A DNA stretch of 5,041 nt. It comes from Lachnoclostridium sp. UBA7122 (GTDB lineage: Bacteria > Bacillota > Clostridia > Lachnospirales > Lachnospiraceae). Each line of letters starts with the position of its first letter. Within the stretch, counting starts at the first letter, position 1. Below the pieces are notes generated by a model. It saw nothing but the letters and a program-made list of their open reading frames with translations, searched no databases and was not told where the DNA came from. Both the position numbers and the translations under genes were made by a program. Below are positions 1 to 4,702 of this stretch, piece by piece. Location of the stretch: positions 1 through 5,041 of the forward strand of contig DKXQ01000202.1 in assembly GCA_002493085.1 (NCBI GenBank), read 5' to 3'.

Positions 1-229
1 TGGAAATGTTTACTTTCTTGACAGTATCGCTGTCTCTTTGGGAACTGTAGAGCAGGACATATCGTTCCGATACATCCTCAATATCCTCCGGACGGATATT
101 GCGTAAGATCTCCAGGTCTGCATAATCTCTGAGGAACTGGGAGCAGAGGATATTGTCACCGAAGATCAATTTTCCTCCGCTGTCATGGAGATGCGGATTG
201 TTGATGACAGTCTGCTTTTCTTTGGTCAT
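1..229 (-). CDS. Rpn-family (PD-(D/E)XK nuclease / putative transposase) protein, N-terminal part
   Basis: Reading leftward from the ATG at 229-227 gives 76 open codons that leave the window at its left edge, so only the N-terminus is seen. The start is set by AAGGAGA four bases upstream. The protein begins MTKEKQTVINNPHLHDSGGK and continues with LIFGDNILCSQFLRDYADL and IRPEDIEDVSERYVLLYSSQ, ending near DSDTVKKVNI. From memory, this pattern (LIF.D..LC.QFLRDY..., RPEDIEDVSERY, RDSDTVK) opens many Lachnospiraceae proteins annotated as Rpn-family recombination-promoting nuclease / PD-(D/E)XK family transposase. Rpn proteins are DNA endonucleases that stimulate RecA-independent recombination, and some act in phage defence. 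The catalytic residues would lie beyond the window, so activity cannot be judged. The gene has its own promoter (446-474) and a long structured leader, and follows the Xre-type gene on the same strand. Family assignment is recall, not a search. Confidence 0.62.
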   Translation of the reverse strand, partial: MTKEKQTVINNPHLHDSGGKLIFGDNILCSQFLRDYADLEILRNIRPEDIEDVSERYVLLYSSQRDSDTVKKVNIS

Positions 230-357
230 AAGGTCTCCTTTTCTGTGCGGTATTTTGAACACACCATGTTGAGTACAGAAAGAAAAGGAAAGATACTTCA
301 AGAAACCTCTCTTAACACACTCCTGCCTTTTCTGTCCGTTAAAGGTTGGTAAATAAT

Positions 358-371
358 GGAGCGAACGCTCC
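358..371 (-). repeat. Short GC-rich inverted repeat (leader hairpin 3)
   Basis: GGAGCG and CGCTCC form a perfect 6-bp inverted repeat separated by two bases, or a 5-bp stem with a four-base loop. It is the third and most promoter-distal of three hairpins in the leader of the Rpn-type gene. No T-tract follows in either direction, so it is not an obvious intrinsic terminator. Confidence 0.6.
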
Positions 372-377
372 GTTCAT

Positions 378-396
378 CTTCCGGATCATCCGGAAG
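378..396 (-). repeat. Perfect 8-bp inverted repeat (leader hairpin 2)
   Basis: CTTCCGGA (378-385) and TCCGGAAG (389-396) are exact reverse complements around a three-base centre, giving a compact GC-rich hairpin in RNA from either strand. It lies between the other two hairpins of the leader. It lacks a following U-run, so a terminator role is unlikely. Confidence 0.65.
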
Positions 397-400
397 CCAG

Positions 401-432
401 ATATCGTATCTGTATGAAAAGCGATACGATAT
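401..432 (-). repeat. Perfect 10-bp inverted repeat (leader hairpin 1)
   Basis: ATATCGTATC (401-410) and GATACGATAT (423-432) are exact reverse complements with a 12-base loop. In the minus-strand transcript this would be the first hairpin, beginning about seven nucleotides from the predicted 5' end. It could stabilise the mRNA, or act in DNA as a binding site just downstream of the promoter at 446-474. Confidence 0.65.
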
Positions 433-445
433 GAAATGTGGATTT

Positions 446-474
446 ACTATAGCATGATTCAACTAAAAAAGCAA
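446..474 (-). promoter_or_regulatory. Extended -10 sigma-A-type promoter for the Rpn-type gene
   Basis: On the minus strand, TTGCTT (474-469) is followed after exactly 17 bases by TATAGT (451-446), preceded by TGC, which forms an extended -10. The -35 box begins eight bases beyond the stop codon of the Xre-type gene, so the Rpn-type gene can be transcribed independently of it. Predicted transcript start is near 439. Confidence 0.7.
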
Positions 475-481
475 GCGTAAA

Positions 482-760
482 TTATTTTCGGATATCATCT
501 ATGATGGCAGTGATGTGGGCCAGTTCATAGTCTGTGAGCCCGCTGATTTCTATGTAGTTTTTCTCCTCCAATCCCAGCATATAATCTGTGGTGACACGAA
601 AGTAATCACAGATACGAATCAGCATGTCGATGGAAGGCTGTATGTTGTTGTTTTCCCAGTTAGAAATACTCTGCTTGGTTACGCCCAGTGCTTTAGCAAG
701 GTCTACCTGTGAGATGTTTCTGGCCAGGCGTAAACGCCGGATGTTTTCATTCAGTGTCAT
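482..760 (-). CDS. Xre-family helix-turn-helix transcriptional regulator
   Basis: A 92-residue protein, compact for the Xre/Cro-CI (HTH_3) family. The DNA-binding domain fills residues 4-60: NIRRLRLARNISQVDLAKAL gives helices 1 and 2, GVTKQSISNWENN the recognition helix, and PSIDMLIRICDYFRVTTDYMLG the typical closing helices. The short tail (SGLTDYELAHITAIIDDIRK) is probably a dimerising helix; there is no sensor or peptidase domain. The start is supported by AAAGGAG about six bases before the ATG. Such single-domain regulators usually repress their own promoter and a neighbour by binding a dyad. The obvious candidate is the perfect dyad at 849-860, which overlaps the -10 box of the divergent promoter and lies just upstream of this gene's own -35 box. 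No terminator is visible between this gene and the Rpn-type gene, so read-through is possible. DNA-binding role is confident; its targets are inferred. Confidence 0.92.
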   Translation of the reverse strand: MTLNENIRRLRLARNISQVDLAKALGVTKQSISNWENNNIQPSIDMLIRICDYFRVTTDYMLGLEEKNYIEISGLTDYELAHITAIIDDIRK

Positions 761-819
761 GTGGTACTCCTTTATTTCCTACGGACAATGAGTCTTTAAA
801 AGTCTATGATTTATGTACT

Positions 820-847
820 ATTATAAAAAGAAAATTGACAGAGTAAA
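820..847 (-). promoter_or_regulatory. Promoter of the Xre-type regulator
   Basis: On the minus strand TTTACT (847-842) is followed after 16 bases by a consensus TATAAT (825-820), giving a transcript start near 813 and a roughly 50-nt leader. It overlaps the divergent plus-strand promoter almost completely, so polymerase can probably occupy only one of the two at a time. Confidence 0.6.
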
Positions 848-863
848 AATACTATAGTATATT
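835..863 (+). promoter_or_regulatory. Strong sigma-A-type promoter for the coiled-coil gene
   Basis: A consensus TTGACA (835-840) and TATATT (858-863) are separated by exactly 17 bases. The expected transcript start is near 870, leaving a leader of about 210 nt before the ATG at 1081. The perfect dyad ATACTATAGTAT overlaps the -10 box, which suggests repression by the neighbouring Xre-type protein. Confidence 0.75.
849..860. promoter_or_regulatory. Perfect 12-bp dyad, candidate operator
   Basis: ATACTATAGTAT reads the same on both strands. It covers the spacer end and first half of the -10 box of the plus promoter and sits two bases upstream of the -35 box of the minus promoter. A related half-site, GTACTAT, lies at 816-822 beside the minus -10 box. 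Position and symmetry fit an Xre-type operator; binding is inferred. Confidence 0.45.
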
Positions 864-883
864 AATACATGACATAAATTAAA

Positions 884-910
884 TAAAATGATATTAAAAA
901 TATCATTTTA
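884..910. repeat. AT-rich perfect inverted repeat with 12-bp stem
   Basis: TAAAATGATATT (884-895) and AATATCATTTTA (899-910) are exact reverse complements around AAA. The hairpin would begin about 14 nt into the plus transcript. It is followed by an A-run rather than a T-run, so it is not a plus-strand intrinsic terminator; on the minus strand no T-run follows either. It could be a protein-binding dyad or an mRNA 5' stem. Confidence 0.65.
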
Positions 911-1080
911 AATAAAAAAACAGAACTTTGACAATTTTATATCTTACATTCGGAAAATAGTAAAACAGACTTTGTGTACGAAAAAACGTTTTACATAATT
1001 TACACTTGCGTTTTCTTTTTGCATATGGCAGGGTAAAAACATGTATGCTCCGCCGACATGCATCAAAGGAGGACGAAAGT

Positions 1081-1350
1081 ATGGCAGACCAAGAAATGCT
1101 AACGGCAATGACAGATTTATTGGATCAGAAGTTGGAGGAGAGACTGGAATTGGACATGAAGTATATAAGAGTGGTTCAATTGGAAAATGTCATTATTCCG
1201 CGGCTTAACACGATAGAACAAAGTTATCTGGACACTTCGGAAAGGTATATGGAGAAAACAGACCAGATAGATACTATGGAACAGAATATAGGAGTTTTGA
1301 AAAGTGTGGTCCAGAATCACAGCGATAGGCTGAACCGGTTATCTGTGTAG
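1081..1350 (+). CDS. Small predicted coiled-coil protein, function unknown
   Basis: An 89-residue acidic protein starting MADQEMLTAMTDLLDQKLEE. The ATG at 1081 is chosen because AAAGGAGG lies eight bases upstream; an in-frame ATG at 1045 and a TTG at 1006 lack a good site. Almost the whole chain looks helical, broken once at IIPRL (residues 38-42). The C-terminal half (TDQIDTMEQNIGVLKSVVQN, then HSDRLNRL) has hydrophobic residues at roughly heptad spacing, pointing to a coiled coil. There is no signal peptide, membrane segment or metal-binding motif. I recall similar short coiled-coil proteins of unknown role in Lachnospiraceae. It is divergently transcribed from the Xre-type gene and probably controlled by it, so a protein partner or regulatory accessory role is possible but unproven. 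The gene is followed 53 bp later by a strong terminator, so it may form a single-gene unit. Confidence 0.82.
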   Translation: MADQEMLTAMTDLLDQKLEERLELDMKYIRVVQLENVIIPRLNTIEQSYLDTSERYMEKTDQIDTMEQNIGVLKSVVQNHSDRLNRLSV

Positions 1351-1402
1351 GGGTTACAGGTTAAGGATTAGAGATTAAAAAGAATATAGAAGAGGAATGG
1401 GG

Positions 1403-1456
1403 AACTCCCAATGTAAGATATGAGATTGTCTTGCGTTGGGAGTTTTTGTGTGTGTT
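1403..1456 (+). terminator. Strong intrinsic terminator, directly before the glycosyltransferase genes
   Basis: Bases 1403-1420 pair with 1427-1444 over 18 positions (three of them G-U in RNA), with the six-base loop TGAGAT. The outer stem AACTCCCAA / TTGGGAGTT is perfect and is followed by TTTTTGTGTGTGTT. This is a textbook Rho-independent terminator for the coiled-coil gene. Only 16 bases separate its end from the ATG of the first glycosyltransferase, so it also sits in that gene's leader and may act as an attenuator. Confidence 0.88.
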
Positions 1457-1472
1457 CAGAGGCAGAAAGCGG

Positions 1473-2648
1473 ATGAAAGATAATCAGAAAAAGAGACTTT
1501 TAGTGACTGCTTCCACTTTTCCAAGATGGAAAGACGATACGGAGCCTCGATTTGTGTTGGATCTGGCAACACATATGACGGATGAATTTGATGTAACGGT
1601 ACTTGTTCCGGCAGCGCCTGGGGCAAAGAGTCGGGAAATATTGGATGGTGTTCAGGTAATTAGATATCACTATTTTCCTATTCATAAATGGGAGACATTA
1701 TGTTATCCAGGAGCCATTGTACCTCGGATTAAAGAAAAGAAAATAAGGATTCTGTTAGTGCCTTTTTTATTTATAGCATTATATTTTAATTTGCGTAAAC
1801 TTTTACCGGATTATGATATGGTTCATGCGCATTGGCTGATTCCGCAGGGCATTGTGCAGTCATTTTTTAAAAAGCCTTATATTGTGACGGGGCATGGCGG
1901 AGATGTGGTGTCCTTGAATAAAGGGATTATTCGGAAGATGAAGATTAGATGCCTGAAAAGAGCAGAGCATGTTACGGTGGTTTCGGACTATTTAAAAGGC
2001 AGAGTACAAGAGCTGACGCCTGAGATTGAGCCTAATGTTATATCTATGGGCGTGGAGACTGAAAAGTTTGGCAGGCAGCACCGCGTGGAGAATTATTTTG
2101 GGCAGGGAGATAAGAAGGTTGTTTTGTTTGTGGGGAGGCTGGCAGAAAAGAAGGGAGTTACTTATCTAATTGAGGCAATGAAGCAAGTTGATGCATTGCT
2201 TGTGATTGTAGGGAATGGACCTTTAAGAAAAGAATTGGAAGAACAGGCTGAGCTGGTCGGAAAAGATAAAATACGCTTTCTTGGGGATAAGACACATGAA
2301 GAATTAAAAGTGATATATGCTTCCGCGGATATCTTTGTGGCACCATCTGTTACAGCCAGGGATGGGGATAAAGAAGGGCTTGGACTTGTTATATTAGAAG
2401 CTATGGCTTCCGGATTGCCGATAGTTGCCAGTAAGAGCGGGGGGATTACGCAGGTCATTAAAGATGGTGAGAATGGATTGTTGTGCGAAGAAAAGTGTGT
2501 GTGGCAGCTGGCGGATAATATTTGTGGTTTGTTGGATGATAAAAAAATTTATATGAAATTAGTAAGAGATGGAGGAAAAAATATAACGTTGCGTAGTTGT
2601 AGATATATTGTTGAACAATATATGAAACTTTTTGAAAATGTAGGATAG
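1473..2648 (+). CDS. Glycosyltransferase, GT4 family (GT-B fold)
   Basis: A 391-residue protein of normal length for GT4 enzymes, which transfer a sugar from a nucleotide donor, here probably to a lipid-linked glycan at the inner face of the membrane. The N-terminal acceptor domain starts KKRLLVTASTFPRWKDD and contains the hydrophobic stretch IRILLVPFLFIALYF (residues 91-105), likely for membrane attachment, then HAHWLIPQG (118-126) and TGHGGDV (139-145). The donor domain begins at VVLFVGRLAEKKG (216-228) and carries the E-x7-E motif EGLGLVILE (E301, E309) followed by AMASGLPIVAS. The catalytic framework appears intact. I start at ATG 1473; a longer frame from TTG 1431 would begin inside the terminator stem and is unlikely. 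The ribosome binding site (AGAGG, ten bases upstream) is weak. Donor and acceptor sugars cannot be read from sequence. It is followed by a second GT4 gene 42 bp downstream. Confidence 0.92.
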   Translation: MKDNQKKRLLVTASTFPRWKDDTEPRFVLDLATHMTDEFDVTVLVPAAPGAKSREILDGVQVIRYHYFPIHKWETLCYPGAIVPRIKEKKIRILLVPFLFIALYFNLRKLLPDYDMVHAHWLIPQGIVQSFFKKPYIVTGHGGDVVSLNKGIIRKMKIRCLKRAEHVTVVSDYLKGRVQELTPEIEPNVISMGVETEKFGRQHRVENYFGQGDKKVVLFVGRLAEKKGVTYLIEAMKQVDALLVIVGNGPLRKELEEQAELVGKDKIRFLGDKTHEELKVIYASADIFVAPSVTARDGDKEGLGLVILEAMASGLPIVASKSGGITQVIKDGENGLLCEEKCVWQLADNICGLLDDKKIYMKLVRDGGKNITLRSCRYIVEQYMKLFENVG

Positions 2649-2690
2649 TATTGTTTGTGATAAAACTGTTGATTAAAGAGGCATAGGCTT

Positions 2691-3752
2691 ATGGAGCTGA
2701 AAAAAGTACTTTTTATAACTAGAAAATTTCCACCGATGAAAGGGGGAATGGAGTCATATAGCTATAATCTTATATCTAATTATGAAGGGGATTATGTGGT
2801 AAAAGCACTTGGTAAAAAACAAATACATTTATTGTGGTTTTATCCGTATTGTTTGTTATTTGTATTATTTAAAGCAAAAAAATTTGATGTTATACAGTTG
2901 GGGGATATGCTTTTATGTGGAATAGGTTGGTTGGCAAAAAGAGTTAATCCGAATATAAAAGTCGTATGTACAATACATGGTCTGGATATCACATATTCTA
3001 ATTCTATTTATCAGATTTATTTGAAACTTTTCTCCAGACATTTTGATGCTTATGTCCCAAATAGTTCATATACTCAAAAGGTGGCTGAGAAACGAGGATT
3101 TTATCCATGTACTATGATTCCTCCAGCAACATTAGGAAAGTGTATGGAAAATATATATGTTTCCACTAAAAAGGATTTTTTTTGCAAGTATGGATTAGCG
3201 GAGGATTCTTTTGTTATTTGTACTGTTGGTAGATTGATAAAGAGAAAGGGAGTGGAGTGGTTTATTAGTAATGTATTACCCCAATTAAGTAATTCACAAG
3301 TGATATACCTTGTTGCTGGAAGCGGAGAAATGGAGGATTCTATTCGAGATGCTGTGAAAAAAAGACATGAAAACAGAGTGAAACTTTTGGGAAGAATATC
3401 GGATCAGGAGTTGGCAGACTTATATGCACACGCAAACGTATTTTTGATGCCGAACATTTATGTAGAAAATGATATTGAGGGATATGGGATGGTGGCTGTA
3501 GAGGCAGCGGCAGCGGGATGCTTAGTTATTGCGGCAAACATGCAAGGAATAACAGACGCAGTCAAAGATGGAATCAGTGGAATTTTATATGAACCAGAAT
3601 CAGTGGATGGATTGTTACGTGTGCTTGATGATGTTATATCGCATTATGAAAAATATTATCCAATGATAGAGAAGGCAAAAGAGTATGTAGAGGTGGAGTG
3701 TACAGGAAAAGCAGTTGCTAATAGATATAAGGAGTTAATACAGAATTTATAA
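2691..3752 (+). CDS. Second glycosyltransferase, GT4 family (GT-B fold)
   Basis: A 353-residue GT4-type protein, slightly short for the family mainly because of a compact N-terminal domain. The start MELKKVLFITRKFPPMKGGM gives the first strand and the glycine-rich acceptor loop (GGMES, 18-22). LLWFYPYCLLFVLF (47-60) is a probable membrane-associating helix; IHGLDITYS lies at 95-103. The donor domain has VGRLIKRKGVEW (179-190), VAGSGEMED (208-216) and the E-x7-E motif EGYGMVAVE (E263, E271). AAAGAGG about nine bases upstream supports the start. It shares organisation but not close sequence with the preceding GT4 gene and probably adds a different residue to the same glycan. Its coding is distinctly more AT-rich than that of its neighbour. 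The final codons (about QNL and the stop) appear to be supplied by an overlapping GT2 remnant beginning near 3739, so the native C-terminus may have been trimmed by a few residues. Confidence 0.92.
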   Translation: MELKKVLFITRKFPPMKGGMESYSYNLISNYEGDYVVKALGKKQIHLLWFYPYCLLFVLFKAKKFDVIQLGDMLLCGIGWLAKRVNPNIKVVCTIHGLDITYSNSIYQIYLKLFSRHFDAYVPNSSYTQKVAEKRGFYPCTMIPPATLGKCMENIYVSTKKDFFCKYGLAEDSFVICTVGRLIKRKGVEWFISNVLPQLSNSQVIYLVAGSGEMEDSIRDAVKKRHENRVKLLGRISDQELADLYAHANVFLMPNIYVENDIEGYGMVAVEAAAAGCLVIAANMQGITDAVKDGISGILYEPESVDGLLRVLDDVISHYEKYYPMIEKAKEYVEVECTGKAVANRYKELIQNL

Positions 3753-3936
3753 AATTATTGCAGTTGATGATGGCTCAACGGATGATTCATATAAAGTATT
3801 ACAACAATTATAGGATAGTATTACAAAACTGAAGATTATAAAGCAAAAGAATCAGAGTGCGTCGGTTGCAAGGAATAGAGGAATAGAGGAAGCAGTTGGG
3901 AAATGGATTTGCTTTATTGATAGTGATGATTATTTG
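3739..3936 (+). pseudogene. GT2 glycosyltransferase remnant, both ends missing, one amber stop
   Basis: Sixty-six codons read YRIYKIIAVDDGSTDDSYK, then VLQQL, a TAG (3811-3813), DSITKLKIIKQKNQSASVAR, NRGIEEAVGKWICFIDSDDYL. This matches the centre of a GT-A fold family 2 enzyme: first nucleotide-binding aspartates in VDDGSTDDS, the QKNQ.AS.ARN.GI helix, and the metal-binding FIDSDDY. An intact family member has about 30 more residues before (M..SVIIPVYN... to Q(T/S)Y) and over 150 after, all absent here. The amber codon sits where Q would be natural (QQLQDSI), consistent with CAG to TAG. There is no start codon or ribosome binding site. The left end overlaps the last codons and stop of the preceding GT4 gene; the right end runs in the same frame into the methyltransferase. 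It is non-functional and marks a recombination scar. Confidence 0.85.
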
Positions 3937-3948
3937 AGGAATGTGAAG

Positions 3949-4620
3949 ATGAATTGTAATATGATTTTAAAAAAATTTCAGCGTATGTTTTTAAAATTGC
4001 ATAGATGGAAAAATAGTACGGATTATTGGGAAAGAAGATATAATTTAGGCGGTGATTCAGGGTCAGGATCATACAATAGACTGGCATTGTTTAAGTCCGA
4101 AATAATAAATGATTTTGTTAAAAAATATAATATCCATTCAATTATTGAATGGGGATGTGGAGATGGAGAACAGCTCAAATTAGCAAAGTATCCTCAATAT
4201 GTAGGAATAGATGTTTCCAGCAAGGTGATTGAAAAATGCAAAGCTATATTTAAGAATGATACATCAAAATGTTTTTATTGTAATGGAGCTGTAAATACTG
4301 TGCCAGATGAAGTTTTTGAGGAGCCAAGATATGATTTAGCATTATCATTAGATGTTCTTTATCATTTGGTAGAAGACGAGATATTTGAACAATATATGGA
4401 ACAGCTTTTTGCATCAAGTAAACAATATGTTTGCATCTATTCGTGTAATTTTGAAAAAAAACATGAAAAACATGTTAGATGCAGAAAATTTTCGGATTAT
4501 ATCGTACAAAATATGACGGATTGGCAGTTGATTAAGAAAATTCCAAATAGATATCCTTATGATAGTAAAGATAAAGATAATACTTCATGGTCTGATTTTT
4601 ATTTTTATAAAAGAATATAG
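3949..4620 (+). CDS. Class I SAM-dependent methyltransferase
   Basis: A 223-residue protein from ATG 3949, preceded by GAGG nine bases upstream; ATG 3961 is an alternative, and the frame is open leftward only because it joins the GT2 remnant. Residues 24-42 (TDYWERRYNLGGDSGSGSY) are a conserved opening I recall in small methyltransferases of polysaccharide and cell-surface clusters. The SAM-binding Rossmann domain follows: motif I IIEWGCGDGEQ (65-75), the acidic ribose-binding strand YVGIDVS (84-90), and the post-II motif YDLALSLDVLYHLVED (128-143). The end KKIPNRYPYD...SDFYFYKRI completes the sheet, so the enzyme seems whole. It has no signal peptide and is probably cytoplasmic. Substrate is unknown; context suggests a sugar or nucleotide-sugar precursor of the surface glycan. 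It is strongly AT-rich and flanked on both sides by GT2 debris, which suggests acquisition as a cassette. Confidence 0.88.
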   Translation: MNCNMILKKFQRMFLKLHRWKNSTDYWERRYNLGGDSGSGSYNRLALFKSEIINDFVKKYNIHSIIEWGCGDGEQLKLAKYPQYVGIDVSSKVIEKCKAIFKNDTSKCFYCNGAVNTVPDEVFEEPRYDLALSLDVLYHLVEDEIFEQYMEQLFASSKQYVCIYSCNFEKKHEKHVRCRKFSDYIVQNMTDWQLIKKIPNRYPYDSKDKDNTSWSDFYFYKRI

Positions 4621-4659
4621 AAATGCATTTTAGAAAATGGCTGATTTAATTTATGTTTG

Positions 4660-4682
4660 AAAATGAAACTAAAATGGAAACT
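4660..4682 (+). repeat. Near-perfect tandem direct repeat of 11-12 bp
   Basis: AAAATGAAACT (4660-4670) is followed at once by AAAATGGAAACT (4671-4682), identical except for one added G. It lies in the 82-bp gap between the methyltransferase and the next pseudogene. It may be a slippage product or a junction scar; no function is evident. Confidence 0.5.
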
Positions 4683-4702
4683 ATAGCAGGAGATGCCCGA
4701 TT

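Larger units (their letters stand above)
230..439 (-). promoter_or_regulatory. Long structured 5' leader of the Rpn-type gene
   Basis: From the predicted transcript start near 439 to the ATG at 229 lie about 210 nt without a convincing gene. Read on the minus strand, the leader holds three successive hairpins (401-432, 378-396, 358-371) and then a pyrimidine tract, CCUUUUCU (288-281), that is exactly complementary to AGAAAAGG (244-237), which overlaps the Shine-Dalgarno. A second AGAAAAGG (333-326) lies upstream and could compete for the same tract. A 12-codon reading frame (377-339, MNGAFAPLFTNL) is present but has no well-spaced ribosome binding site. I recognise no known riboswitch class. 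Regulation of translation is an inference from these pairings. Confidence 0.4.
761..1080. other. 320-bp divergent AT-rich control region
   Basis: This gap between the Xre-type gene and the small coiled-coil gene contains no convincing coding sequence. It holds the ribosome binding site of the regulator (near 770), a minus promoter (820-847), an overlapping plus promoter (835-863), a 12-bp dyad (849-860) and a 12-bp-stem hairpin (884-910). From about 910 to 1060 I see only AT-rich leader with a TTGACA at 928-933 lacking a proper -10 partner, a weak TTGTGT/CATAAT pair around 972-999, and a short palindrome AAAACGTTTT at 983-992. The region ends in a very strong ribosome binding site before 1081. 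Confidence 0.6.

Noticed and set aside
339..377. Twelve-codon leader peptide (MNGAFAPLFTNL) on the minus strand
   Set aside because: The purine-rich GGAAG directly abuts its ATG without proper spacing and lies in a hairpin, and no run of a regulatory amino acid is present. Not supported as a gene.
515..712. 65-codon plus-strand open frame inside the Xre-type gene
   Set aside because: It is a complementary-strand shadow of a clearly recognised regulator and has no ribosome binding site.
928..960. Second plus-strand promoter starting with TTGACA at 928
   Set aside because: No acceptable -10 box occurs 16-18 bases downstream (the sequence there is CGGAAA).
1006..1080. Longer start for the coiled-coil protein (TTG 1006 or ATG 1045)
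   Set aside because: Neither has a well-spaced ribosome binding site, whereas ATG 1081 has a near-ideal AAAGGAGG.
1117..1320. 67-codon minus-strand open frame opposite the coiled-coil gene
   Set aside because: It lies entirely within the better supported plus-strand gene; the product has no recognisable pattern and no ribosome binding site is seen.
1431..1472. Extended N-terminus of the first GT4 protein from TTG 1431
   Set aside because: The extension is encoded by the terminator stem and U-tract, and the resulting MRWEFLCVFRGRKR does not resemble the start of GT4 proteins. ATG 1473 fits the family better.
2158..2458. Two overlapping minus-strand open frames within the first GT4 gene
   Set aside because: They lie opposite the conserved GT4 donor domain, including the E-x7-E motif, so they are antisense shadows.
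4621..4637. Terminator after the methyltransferase (AAATGCATTT and ATTTTAGAAAAT dyads)
   Set aside because: The dyads are short, AT-only apart from a GC centre, and lack a following U-tract.
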